The notes: generated from the letters alone by a model not told the origin. Positions 21,725 to 35,588 are shown, counted from the stretch's first letter. The stretch: 64,000 nt of DNA from Enchytraeus crypticus (GCA_905160935.1 CAJHZI010000534.1:341001-405000); one strand, 5' to 3'. Translations and numbers: made by a program.

Positions 21725-24700
21725 GTCTCTGCCTATATCTCTCTCTCTCTCGCCATCCCTCTAAATGCAGTATCAGGTCTATAGACACTCACTTTCTCGA
21801 GTTTTTTTCTCTCCCCCTCTCTATCTTTTTATCTCTCGTTCTCACTATATATGTCTGTTCCCGGAACTATGTTGCACTTTCTATCTCTCTCTCTTTGCCC
21901 ATTTTTCTTACTTTCACTTTCTCTACCTCTCTCTCTCTCGCCCTCTCTCTTTCTCTACATATCTATTTGTCTGTCAAACTCTATTTCTCTCTGTCACTCT
22001 CACTCTTCCACTCTCACTCTCTTCACTCTTTCACTCTCATTCTCTTCTATCACTTTCGTTCATTCACTCGTTCGCTCACACTCTATTTCTCTCTGTCACT
22101 CTCACTGTTCCACTCTCACTCTCTTCACTCTTTCACTCTCATTCTCTTCTGTCACTTTCGTTCATTCACTCGTTCGCTCACTCACTCACTCACTCACTCA
22201 ACTACTCACTCATTCACTTACTCACAATGACAGTCCTAGAATCCAGAAGAATTAGGTGATCTTATAGAGGTCCATAAAATAACGCATGAGGTTTACGAGC
22301 AAAGGATTGTTTAATTTTTCTCCTCTAATGGTTTAAGAGGCCATAGTTTTACACGCAAGCTGGATGTTGTGATCATGTTTGATTAGGGATTGAAATAAGC
22401 CCTTGGCTTTTTTCCCTTTTTCTTGCTACCTAAGAAGTGAGAAAGAAGAATAGAATAACGAAAGATAGCAGCAGTTCTGGTAAATTTTGGTATATAACTC
22501 GTTATTTTGATAACCTTCAAATGTATGAGTGAGTGATTTATTCTGGGTTTAGTCTGAGTTAATGTTGGATTTATTAACCCATTCATTGATCATCTTTTTA
22601 AATACACTAAGTATTCCATTAATCAATCAATATGAATTTATCGTCCAGTTCCTCGCCTTAATGCAATGTCAGGGACGTCTCTTGTAGATTCTACATATAC
22701 AGGCGCAAAAGCACCACACGATGACGACTGAGAACACAGAGACCACAAGAGAAAACGAGATCAAAACGGTGCAAGTCCAAGATCCAAGTATTCAATGGAA
22801 TTATTGATTTATTATCTAATTGGATGATTGATTGTTATACTCGCTATTTGACTGATTACCTTTTTGAATGAATGATGGATTGCTGATATAATGATTTATT
22901 TACAACTCAGGCGACAGTAGATTTGAACGTATCAGTGAACAGGCCGCTACTGACAGCCGAGCAGTTGAGCAATGGTAACATCATTTCTATAAGTGCCGAG
23001 GGTCTGTACAGTCCACCCGAGGACTGGGATGGAGCGAGTTCAGGATTCACCTTCGTAGCAGCCTGCCCTCTTCCCCTTAGTGAAGAGGTTAGCTGTTCAA
23101 ATCTGCCTCTACCTCTTATACCCGCATTTACTAATTTTTCTTTAATCAATTGATCACTTACGCATCTGTTGTTTTGTAAACTATTTTTCAGACCTTTTGG
23201 TATTCACTAAAAATGTTGCGTGGTTATTAACTACAAGGTCAACCGCCAAAATTATGTCGCTCAGCCAATCACAGCGCTGTCCTTCGGATTGATCGACCAA
23301 TCAGCTTACTTCGAAAACAAAGCCAGCATATTATTTAATAATCAGTAGTGTAACAAATCAACTGTTTAAACGTCCGAAAACAGGCGCGCAGCTATGTATT
23401 ACTATACAAATCGATTCAAGCTTGCAGAATATCAAATGGTGACTAAACAGGAGTTTACGCAACTGTTGATGTTTAAACAGTTGATTATCTCACTACTAAA
23501 TATGGTCAATAGTGAAGAGGTTAGCTATAAAAATCAACCTCTATCTCTTGGTAAAGGGGTTAGCTGTATGAATCTGCCTCTATCTCTTAGTAAAGAGGTA
23601 GAGAATATTTATTTTCATATTGTTATTATTGTTATTACATATCGTAATATATTGTTGTTATTCATTTTATCCATTGATCTAAGATATTGTTTACTTTGTA
23701 TTATGGTATGCATTATAGAAAGAGAACATACTTGTGTACACTGGGGGTCAGTACAAGCCTGGTCCACCCCCTGAGGCCGCTCAGAGATATAAGAAGTGGC
23801 CCATGCCTGCCTCAGCCCTCGGCTCTGCCGCCTTCATTCCTAATCAGTAAGCTTTGCTGCTGTATTGTTCTTCATTCCTAATTTTTATTTTTATTTTCTT
23901 AGGCAACTTTTATACTAAGTAGCAGTAGGGATTTTCAGTGGTCATTTGTCTACAGGTTTGGTTAAAGCATAGTCTTTGTGATATGACACAAAAGGACTGC
24001 TATTACTTTGATCATGAGCTTAGAATATGAGAGTATGTTAAGAGTACATTCGTTGAGATGCATAGTATTGTTTCCTGTTTGTCTTTATTTCGTTTAATAG
24101 TTACGTACGAATAGGTAGCGTGCGCCAACTTGGAAGATATACATATAAGATAATTTTTGCAAATTTTTATTTATAATATATAAATACCGAATTATGTTTG
24201 TATGATTAAACAAGTTTTATTTTTAATATTTAAGGAAAGAATTACGTTTATAAAAATAAACCAGTAAAACAGGACTGCTATCGCTATGACTGCGTAATAA
24301 CAATAGCAACTCTTCATTATGTGTTTGGCATTTTGTATTAGTTTGTTTAGCATTTTATTGTAATTATGTATTTTACTGTTTTAGATTGATCGAGGAGTCC
24401 TCAGTGATGAACGAGACAGGAGACTTTAGAGGCTACGACGACAGAGAACACAGGAAGCTGTCTGAGAGAGAGAGACCCAGAGTAGAGTGGTTCTCCGAGA
24501 GGCGCTCCTACGTTCAGCCTGTGGCTCTTGTCTGGTCTCTTCTCACTTAAGCTCTCAATTCCCATTATAACCGCTGCATACACTTAATAAATACTGAAGC
24601 TATAACTTTACTTAACACATCCTTTAGTACTTAAATCTATCATCAGTTGCAATTGATCACGTTGAGAATAGACGATATATCACTATTTTACGAGATTGAA

Positions 24701-26237
24701 GATACCATACGAGATTGAAAATATAGACTACATGTTGAAAATTAAAATACATTCCACCAAATTGTATCAGTTTAATTTACAATTATTAATTAAAATGAGA
24801 TGGGCATAGTAATTATTAAAAGAGTTCTCATTTTTCTGATTTTTCATGTTTTCTGTGTATAGTTTAAGGAAGCAGATCGCTCATAACCGCTATCTACCGG
24901 TGGAAATTTTTCGCATGCAAACAACTCCTGGGAGTCAGGCCAAGAAAGCCGGTCCTGCCAAGGTTTCTCTTTAGATCATTCTCTTTCTCTTTTTCTCTCT
25001 CTCTCTCTCTCTCTCTCTTTCCCTATCTCCCTGTGGCTTTCTATCTCTCTCTCTTTCTCTCTCTCTATCTCCATCTCCGTCTCTATGCCTTTCTAACTCT
25101 TTCTCTGTTACACACAGTGGATAGATTATGCAATTTAAAAGTATATCCATGGCACATCTACTCTATCTTTATTGCTTAATTGACCTTTGATTGCTAGACC
25201 CATTAATTTATTTCTTCCGATTTGATTTAAATTGATTAATTTCATTAATTGATTTGATTAATGAGTGATTGAATGACTGACTGATTGATTAATCACTTAA
25301 ATGATTGATTGATCACTCAGTTGACTGACTGATCAATTGATTTATTGACCACTGATTGATTGATTGATAGCAGGAGGAGGAAGCCGCACCTGTCTCGTTC
25401 CACGGGCTAGCCTATATCGACCTGGCTCCTCTACTCTTTCCTGGAGGTGAGGCTTATGCTCTTAATGTATTACTGATGACTCGACGCACATGCTAACACA
25501 TACAATAGTTTCCTATATATTTAGGTTGTTGAACTTCTCGGCTGGTGTCCATGTTTAACACCGCCGGCTGGTGTCCATGTTTAACGGTGTTGTCGATCGT
25601 ATTAAAGGCTTTCGGTCTTTCAAAGATTTCTGTCTTCAATTATCGACTTTCATTCTTATTCTTCTGAAATTCCGTTGTGGTTTACTTCTTTGCAACATAA
25701 AAAGTAATACTGAACGGATGAATTGATTGTTTCACAGTTACTCGAGTGAGAGGAGCCTATAGGGTCATTGCCTACACTGACGCTGAAATGTCATGCAGGG
25801 TAAGATTAGTAAATCTCCCTCTCATCTCTCTCTCTATTACTCTTTCTCTCGCTCTCTCTCTCATCTCTTTTTCTCTCGCTCTATCCCTCTCTCTTCCTCT
25901 CTCGCTCTTGCTTTCTCTCTCTCTCTCTCTCTCTCTCTCATCCTCTCTCGCTCTCTATCTCTCATCTCTCGCGCCCTTTCTCTCTCTCTCTCTCTCTCAT
26001 CTCTCTATCTAGTGTTCTGCCAAGTAGCAGGTCCTTTCCTACTCGTATGTTGCATTTCATGCTCCATAAAGAGTATTCCATCGTGTAATGAAAAAAAAAC
26101 TATACATTTTTCACTCCATAATATAGCCTAGAGCCTGAGAACAATAATATAGTTTCTGGTGTGTTTTCCTGTTGCTTTTCTCAGTTCTTGCTAAGTCGCC
26201 TTTTATGACACCTGTTGTTTACGGTTTTATAAAAATA

Positions 26238-26315
<78 letters not shown>

Positions 26316-29300
26316 GGTGCCACTAAGTGTAATGGCAAAAAAAAGAATTCAATATTTCCCAAGTGTCACCCCCTAATTTTGTTCTTTTTGTGATACATAG
26401 TAACTACGCCAAGTTTCATTCAAATATAATAATAAGTACTGGTAGCTCAATGGCCTCAAATATGTTCATGAAAATGCCAATCTCGAAAAACTGTGACTTA
26501 AATAATTTTTATTTATTAAGGTAAGCTAATTATTGAATGGAAGCTCTTACTATGATAAAGCTACCTGAAGACAGAGAATTCCTTCTGGCACAAAGAGAAA
26601 AAGGCAGGCGTGGTTGCATGGGTCCACTCGACATGGTGTTAGCTCGGAAAGAAGAAAGATCTAAGAAAGGGGATCTTTGTAAAAGAAACACGCAAAGCAA
26701 AGGAGAGTGAGCGGCTGAAACAAGTGGCAACTAATATGCTAAGCAACATTAGTGAAGAATCTGGAGACGAGAGTAGCGATGAGAGTAATGAGGACTCGGA
26801 TCGGCATCAGATTCAGTCAACCGAAGCAAATCAGACCCACAAATGTTGTCACACCATGCTTAGCTGCTGCATTAAACAGAACCAAAGTTAGTGACAGGAA
26901 TGCAACATAATTATATTATTGCAGCTGTAGCGGAATCGCTTGGACGCAATCCGTCCACTGTCGCACTAAATAAAGAATCAATTCGAAGAGCCAGACACAG
27001 GCACCGCGCAATAGTAGCCATGCAAAGAGATTCAGGAATCGTTTAGTTCAAACTGTTCATTAACTGTGCATTGGGACGGGACTGTGCATTGGGACGGGAA
27101 AATGTTGCCTGCACTACTTTCAAAGGAGCTCATTGATCGCCTTGCGGTCCTGGTGTCTGGAGATGGAATAATGAAGTTGTTAGGGGTGCCAAAATTGCAA
27201 AACGGCACTGGACAGGCACAGGCAACTGCAGTTTTCAATCTCCTTCAGGAGTGGAATCTCGCTGATCGCATAAAATTCATGTGCTTGGACACTACAGCTA
27301 GCAACACAAGAGTTCACGCGGGGGCCTGCGTACTTCTTGAAGAAAAACTGGGTAGGGATGTGATTGGCTTGCCGTGTAGGCATCACATCATGGAACTAAT
27401 CGTTGCTGAGGTATTTGATGCACTAATGGGACCATCCAGTGGGCCAAATATCAAGTTGTTTCAGAGATTTGGTGAATATTTGGAATCAATTGACAGATCC
27501 AGCTATAACAGTGGACTTGAGGTGGATTTCATTGCATTGACTCTCAGTTCAGTTCGTGGTGATATCATTAGGTTTATTCGGCAACAATTTACCGAGTTTC
27601 AGCCCAGAGACGATTACCGTGAACTTCTGCAGCTATCGCTTTTATTTCTAGGAGCAGAATGTAGCACCGACATACATATTCAAGCTCCCGGAGCTTACCA
27701 CAGAGCGCGATGGATGGCGAAGCTGATTTACAGTCTCAAGATTTTCCTTTTTCACAAACAGTTTCAACTGACTGACCGTTATCTGTCTTCTCACGGCCAC
27801 TTCAATACTTTTATAATGAAAGTTTATCTGAATGTGTGGTTCAAATTCCCATGTGCCTCATCTGCTGCGCAGAATGATCTGGAGCTACTCCATGAATTGG
27901 AAAGTTATATAAGAAAACACATGAAGCAATGGCCAAAGCTGCAATAAAGTCATTCTCTGGTCACTTATGGTACTTAAGTGAAATCCTGGTTGGTTTAGCA
28001 TTCTTTGACTCTGCAGTGTCATTCGAGATAAAGTCTGCCATGGTTACAGCTCTTGACAAAAAAACAACAGCCCATCCTCGAGGAATAGCCTTTCACCCCA
28101 TGTTACATGCCAAGCAGCTGCCTGATTTTGTAACGCATCACACTAGGCAACTTTTCACTGCATTGGATATATCACAAACATTTCTCACCCACAATCCAGA
28201 GACATGGATCTTCAACAAGGATTACGTTGTTGGACAACAGAAGGTAAGAAGTTTGAAAGTAGTCAACGATGCAGCCGAGTGAGGTGTGACCTTGATTCGA
28301 GAGTTTAATGGAATCCTCACAAATCAAGAGGATCAAAAGCAATTTTTGCTCCGAATTGTAGAGAAACACCGCCATGACTTTCCGAAAGCCGAACAAGTCC
28401 TGCTTTACTAAAGTTCGTGCATCTATCTCAGCAGCAACGTCCACATCGGCAAATACACAAAATATGACTTTATAACATCTTCAGGTAGCTGTTTGAGTTA
28501 AATACTGTGAAACAGGTTATATTTACACTACAGCACACGTCTTTTGTATGAATATTGAATAATTAATACTTAGAAGATAATCTAAATTATGAAGTTAAAG
28601 GTAACAAAACACGATAATATACAGGATAAATGTTGATAATATACAGGATAAATGTTGATAATATACAGGATAAATGTTGATAATATACAGGATAAATGTT
28701 GATAATATATAGGATAAATGTTGATAATATACAGGATAAATGTTGATAATATACAGGATAAATGTTGATAATATACAGGATAAATGTTGCGTAAATTGCA
28801 AAACTTTGACGGTGTTGAGCTACCAGTAAATATTATTAGAATACATTCAAATTTGGCAAGCCTCTCTCTTTTTATATTATGAACAAATATGAGGGGTGAG
28901 AGGACGAAAATTGCATAATTTTTTTTTGAGTGGCACCCTAATATATATATATATTAGTAAACTAAGTTTTACGTCTGTTTCCGTATCACAAGGGATGCTG
29001 TAAGAGACGTTAGTTTCTGGAGCCTAGGCTCTCACCAATCGAATGTCCTTTCTAACGTTGGTTTAAATAATAGATTTTTGTCGCCATTGACGACACGTGC
29101 AGTCAACGATTGGCGATTGGTCTATTCAGTAGCAACCCGGACACAACACGGGATACATCATATGTGCAACCAATAGCTATATAGTGTATAAAGTGCAAGT
29201 TACTTTAAGTACATTTAATACTTGTTGCATGTCTGTGTTGTTTGTGAACAGTACAGGGATGTATGACACTTTTGGTATTCTTAATAAAAGTTATTAATTT

Positions 29301-30680
29301 ATTTAATTAATTAATATTTTAAACAAATAATAATTTATGAATAAAATAGTAATAATAATAATGATAATAATAATAATGATAATAATAGTAATGAAAGACC
29401 GAGAGACCTCTTTTCTTTGGCAAAGTCTTTCCGTGACTTTGCAAATATTTAATGCAGCCTGCTTCAAAAATTCTTTTAAGCCGATTGATGACCTCGAGTA
29501 TCCTCGAGTATAAAACCCCAGGTTCTTTACAAGGGTGTAAAATTTAAAAAATAATAATAATGATAATAATTAGTATTATTGTTATTATTCTTATAATATT
29601 AATTATAATAATTAAATAAATAAATAAATAACTCAGGTTAGACGATCAGGCGGGGTTGCGGGCGATGCTGCTAAGCTCTCCACGGCCATATTGAGTCGTT
29701 CAGCCTCTCTCACCAGTATTGCGATACCCCTGGGGGGTCATCCCCCGCCTCCCCCCGTCAATGAGGTGCCTGCCACAGGGGGCAAAAGGGACGACAAAGC
29801 TGCAGGGGGTAAAGATAAGAAAGGGGTAAGTAATTTCAAGTGGTAGTGTTTTATTTTTAATATAGTTTTTCTCTCCCCTCTCTCTCACACATTATCTTGC
29901 ACAGTATAAAACCTAGTGGAAGGTTCCTGACATAGAACATGTGACTATCAATATCACATCCATATCATATCCGTATCTCATCCGTATCTCATCCGTATCA
30001 TATCCGGTCTGAAACGGAGGCATATTATAAAGTTGTTCGACATCAGTAGATGCGGGGTTCAAATCCAGTGCTCTCCTCGTCGCTGACTTTATGTCGAGCT
30101 AGAAACTGACGTTAAATTTGGCTTCAGCCTTTAGATGATAAACCTGATGCCAAGCCGTTATTAAACTGGTATCTACAGTTATTATAATTCAATGCTTAAT
30201 ATCGTTTTTATTATCACTGGGCATCGAACAATTGAAATAAAATATCACAGGCGGGTGACGGGTGATACATTCAACAAAGGGCGTTATCTTCTATTACTCG
30301 TGGAATTGTTCATCATCGTCATCATCATAATCATCGTCAACATCACTATCATTTTCTTCTTCTTCCATGCATTTGCTATGTAGTTGTATTTTATTTTGTT
30401 ATTATAATCATGCCCTGGTTAAACTGGGATTTAAGGGAAGATGATGATGTTTATAATCACGCTACTGAGTTGTTCATATTTGAGATCGATAAAATACATA
30501 CGATTAGGAATAATTTAGTTCTCTAAATTTATTTTGTATATTTGAAAATTTTTAACCAGAGTAAAAAAGTTTCAATTGAATGAGCGTACACTCTACGTTT
30601 TAATATTTTATATTTCGATGCATAATGCAGATCTCGTCTTATCTAGTAGACTATACGTTTAATCACCTAGCCACTTTAAT

Positions 30681-30743
<63 letters not shown>

Positions 30744-31745
30744 ATATATATACATGTATATATATATATACAGGGTGAGTAAAAAAGGTGATAACACCTG
30801 GAAAAAGTATGAACATCTCAGGCAATTGTTAATATTTTCAATTCAAACTTTTACCAATTACTAAAGGACTAATTTTAGATGAGGTGGCCAATTTTCATCC
30901 ATTTTACTGCATAGATTGGCCAGTTTTGAAAGTTTCAGCAGAGCAACCCCTTTTTTTTGAATGTACTGTAAATAAAAATTATATTTAAAGTTATTTTTTT
31001 GGCCCTGAAAAGGTCGTTGTGGTGGTTCAAAAAGAATCAGTTGTCAGTTATATCTGGTAGCATTACTGACTATTCGATATGCTTTCCTCCAGCTGCTACG
31101 CAGGACTGCAGTGGCTTTCGGAATGCTAGGACAGCCTTGTTGATTCCAGCTTGGGGCAGTCTCTCCCAAATTGATTGTCGCAATGATTGTAGCACTTCCT
31201 GCAGTTCTGTCTTGTTGTTAGGCTTCGGCGGGTGTTTCTGATTGAGATGCAGCATGCTTCCACCGACATAGTAATCCAGAGGATTTAAATCGGGAGAGTT
31301 TGGAGGCCATTCATTCTTCTTGATGAAAACCGGGTTTCTCTCGCTGATTCATTCCTGTGCATGACGAGATGCAGGAGCCGCAATACCATTCCGCTGAAAG
31401 ATGAAACCATTTGGTAGAAGAGAATAGCAATCATCAAACAGCTTGGGAATTAAAGTATTGACATAATACTGAGCGTTTACGTTTTCCTTTTCGCAAATGA
31501 CGTGCAATTCGTCCTTACCGTTGTAACAAACGCCATTTTAAGGTAAAAAATGGGGGGTTGCTCTGCTGAAACTTGTATAACTGACTAATCTATAGATTAA
31601 AATGGATGAAAATTGGCTACCACATAGAAAATTATGCCTTTAGTATCTAGTAAAAGTTTCATTTTAAAATATTAACAATGGCCTGAGATATTAAAGCTCT
31701 TTGCAGGTGTTATCACTTTGTTTTACTCACCCTGCATATACATGT

Positions 31746-31778
<33 letters not shown>

Positions 31779-31808
31779 AAAGCTGGTAATGCTTATAATA
31801 TTATAGTG

Positions 31809-31863
<55 letters not shown>

Positions 31864-31937
31864 ATTATATCTATATTTAATATATACACGAGATAGAGAG
31901 GAATAGAGAGAGATAGAGAGAATGATAACAAGATATA

Positions 31938-31984
<47 letters not shown>

Positions 31985-32078
31985 TGTTATCATTCTCTCT
32001 ATCTCTATATATATATATAAATATATATATAACACTATAATATTATAAGCATTACCAGCTTTTATATATATATTTATA

Positions 32079-32127
<49 letters not shown>

Positions 32128-35100
32128 ATAGATCTATATATGTATATATATATATGTATTATATATATTATATATCTAATATCTCTAAGAATAACTTAAA
32201 AACCAGCTCAATCATTCCCCTACGTTCCTACCCCCTCTCCCCAACCATATTCCCTTCCCACCCCTCTACCCAATAAGCATCCCTGTGTAACAAGCTCTCA
32301 GCCAATCACAGCAAACCACTGACGGCTTGTTTGGACTTAATAAAGCAACGTCAAACCATTTAATGCAATTAAGCCAAGTCGTAACGACGGCTTGTCGCGA
32401 TTGACAATGGGCACAGGATACTAGGTGACATACTGTGTCTGCCGGAATCCTAAACGAGTCTCCAAACTATTGAAGCTGACCAGAAAGACTCCTAGAGTAA
32501 TTTATATCCTGGCGCACATTTCCTAACTAATCAAAGAAGGTTGAGCGCTAAACATCAGGAAAACGGTTCAGCTTAATTAAAAATAGTAAAGGTACCGGGG
32601 CCGAAGGAGATCTATGGGAATAAGAGACTATTAGCAGAACCAGGCGCTACTGGTCAGCAAGTTAACCAATCAGTTGCAAAATATGGACTTGGTATGGGTC
32701 AGTATAAATGTTGTATGCACCTCACTACATACTCATAATCATTCCATACACAAGCTGCTGCTATCGTAAGTTAGAGTCAACTGTAGTTACCGAGTCATCA
32801 GAAATTATAATAAGTTACAGAATCGATAGCATTGTTGGAGTTCTTCAAATTTCACAGGTAAGTTCTCTATTCGTTCTCTATTACTTTGACAAATTTAATT
32901 TATCTCTTAGTTTGTAATGAATAATTGAATAAAATGCTAAACAGTCCAGTTTAACGTTATTTTTTTAATCTAAAAGACATGTCAGTGACTGATTGAGCAA
33001 AGAACTAACCTGCTGCTTTCTTTATCCCATTCCAGAGTGCTTACAATTAGGATGCTGTAATTGTTAGCATTCTTCTTTAGTGTTCCGCCTCTTAGCCGGA
33101 ACCAAGTACTTATTCCTACTCATTTGCAGTATTTCACACTCCATAAAAAATACTCGACCAATCAACTGGTTAATCCTTTTACAAAAGGCCATGCCTTATT
33201 CACATACTAATGTAGTATATAACTTGGAGATATTACGGCTTCTGAGATAGTTTCCCATTGTTTTCCTAAAATTATGCTCAGTTCGCCTTGTATGACACGA
33301 GCAGTTTAAAAGGGGTCGATTCTTTAGGATTCTTCAGTGATCGAATAAACACGGAGCAATAAAATACTATGAAATTTTATTAATAAAACACTCACTGCTA
33401 CCACATACAGTACTAGTGTATTGCTTGATTTATTTTTCGTAGGATTCCGAAGAGCTTTCAATACTTCAGCTATAGCAAAGAGATCAGGGGATTAACGGCG
33501 GGTCGATATCAACCAAGAGATACTCACCCCACGTCCAGCGAACACAGGCATGGTTAACGACAACGACCAGGTAGTCTACCCCTCTCCACATCCTGACGGG
33601 GTTCAGTCAGAATCAAAGAAACCTGTGGAGGAGAATAACAATATCGTTTTGCCTGAATATAACATGGCGGACTATATAGCATTCGACAGATACATTGACG
33701 TGGACCACAACTTCGAGCTGCCACAAGATTTTTGTTCCGGTCCCCTGCTAAAGTTGCAACTGGCAACGAGAATAAGGAAACCGGTGGAAATGGACTCCAG
33801 CCGATCCATGAAATTCCTGAAGCACAGAAGACGTTGGCTGTTGCTCAGGCAGATCGACAAGTTCAGCAAGACGAGACCTTAGCAGCAAAGACCGTCCCAG
33901 AAATCTCGTCAATTCCGGATATCATCCCAAAAACCTCTTCGTCCAGAGTAACTTCAAGGGAAGGCACCAGTGGCCGCAAAAGAAAGAAACATTACTTTGA
34001 CTACGAAGAAACAGACTCACGTGACGATTTCGAAATAGTTGAAAGTTCTGGTTTAAAAAAGAAATTGAGGAGAACTAGAATGAGACAGGTGGCTTTGCCT
34101 GAATTTGAGATTGTCAAAGGTTCTGACCTAAAGATAAAGATGAAACGAAAGGCGATGGACTCGAGCGCCAGGGTTAACAAGATTTCTGAGCAGATGAATG
34201 ACAACGAGGTCACGTGCAAGGGTCTTGATCAAAAAGTGGGCAAAATTGTAGACCACGAGGCACAAGCACCGAATTGCATCTTCGCTAAATCATCCGATAC
34301 AAAGATAACCCTTAAGATTGTGAGATCTCAAATGTAAACCTATCTCCAGTTTGATGGTGTATGTGTGGTTAAATCAGTAAATTTGTATTTTGCATGATTG
34401 TTCAAATTAAGTTACGTATTTTATGTGTAAGAGTCTTGTGAACTTTTAAAAATTGTTAGCGTTACTTTTAAACATTAAAGTGGGCTGTGTTGTAACTGCT
34501 TCGAAAGGTATGCTAAATATTAGCAAATCTTGTTTTTATAGATTTTTGGTTGCTAAATAAAAAAATAAACATTGTTTTAAGAAGTATTGCAAGTAAAAAG
34601 ACTTGAATTCGCTGAAATAATAAAAAGTAATAGAATGATTATGAATAATTAGACAAAGTTAGATACGAGTCAGTCGAGACTAAACACTTGACATCAAATA
34701 AACACCAAGCAATTCCGCCATTCAACCGGTAACCATCGAAAAAGAAAAACACGACAAAAATGCAATTATGGTTCATGGTTTTATATTTCGTATAAAGCGT
34801 AGTTGCCGTAAAAAGCGTCAAATCACTAAGGTCCAAATCAACGCCAGAAAAGACATTTGGTTGGTGAGCATATAGTCTTCAGAAATTGCTTCAGAATTTA
34901 AAAAAAAACGAAAGTCTTTCCATTCCAGTGAATCAACATAATATAAAATATATTAATAATATAATTGAATAAAACACTGTATAGGCCAATATAATAAATA
35001 TAATAACCCAATATGGCCTATCATCATCGTCAGTTTCCCTTTAATCCCGGCTTAACTAGGGTAGGGGTACAAATAGACCTTTTGCAATCCTCTCTGTTCC

Positions 35101-35588
35101 ACACCATGTCATCAGTCAATCTCCAAAATCAGTCAATACTCGTGTAAGTGTTAAAGCTAATAAATAAATATTAAGTTATATACATGTAGATCTGTAAAAA
35201 TCTCCTATATTTTGATATTCATTAGGATGTAAATCTAGTGTGTAAGATTCATATACTAGTACAAAAGGCTTTGCAATGTGCTAAATTTTGTATTATATAG
35301 TATTCTGGGGATTTTTAACTATGCATTTTCCACGTATTTGTATTGCATTACATTATTATAAGCACGCTACAGAGTTATTAATGTTGAGATTGGTAAAATA
35401 CATATGATTTGGAATTACTGTAACTCTCTAAATCTATTTTGTGTATTAGAAACGTCTAACCAGAGTAAGTATATTTCAATTGAATGAGCGTACCCTCTAC
35501 GTTTTAATATTTTAGATTTCGATGCATAGCCTAATGCCAATCTCAGCTTATCAGGTTGACTCTTCGTTTAATGACCGCGCCACTTTAA

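Larger units (their letters stand above)
26312..28942 (+). mobile_element. 2.6-kb DNA transposon with short inverted ends
   Basis: The left end TTAGGGTGCCACT and the right end AGTGGCACCCTAA are perfect complements. Outside them is (TA)n, so the target duplication (TA or TTAA-like) cannot be read exactly. Inside is one decayed transposase-like gene and an eight-copy minisatellite near the right end. The size fits a formerly autonomous copy. Confidence 0.8.
26236..28955. repeat. (TA)n microsatellite split by a transposon
   Basis: TATATA runs at 26236-26311 and 28942-28955 are the two halves of one microsatellite interrupted by the DNA element described next. Confidence 0.8.

Noticed and set aside
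21071-22259. Frames rich in Tyr/Ile or Ser/Leu over the TA and TC tracts
   Set aside because: Translations of microsatellites, with no conserved residues. The same holds for frames at 25746-26131, 35551-35979, 40197-40421 and 56385-56790 outside exon 19.
23170-23390. Possible promoter with two CCAAT motifs (CAGCCAATCACAGCGC, GACCAATCAGC)
   Set aside because: No TATA box, exon or open frame follows in either direction. A similar CAGCCAATCACAGC at about 32300 suggests it may be part of a repeat. Left unassigned.
27066-27947. A functional host gene of 293 codons
   Set aside because: It lies between perfect inverted ends, the protein breaks off in mid-domain at both sides, and the missing parts are readable in other frames. 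It is a transposase relic.
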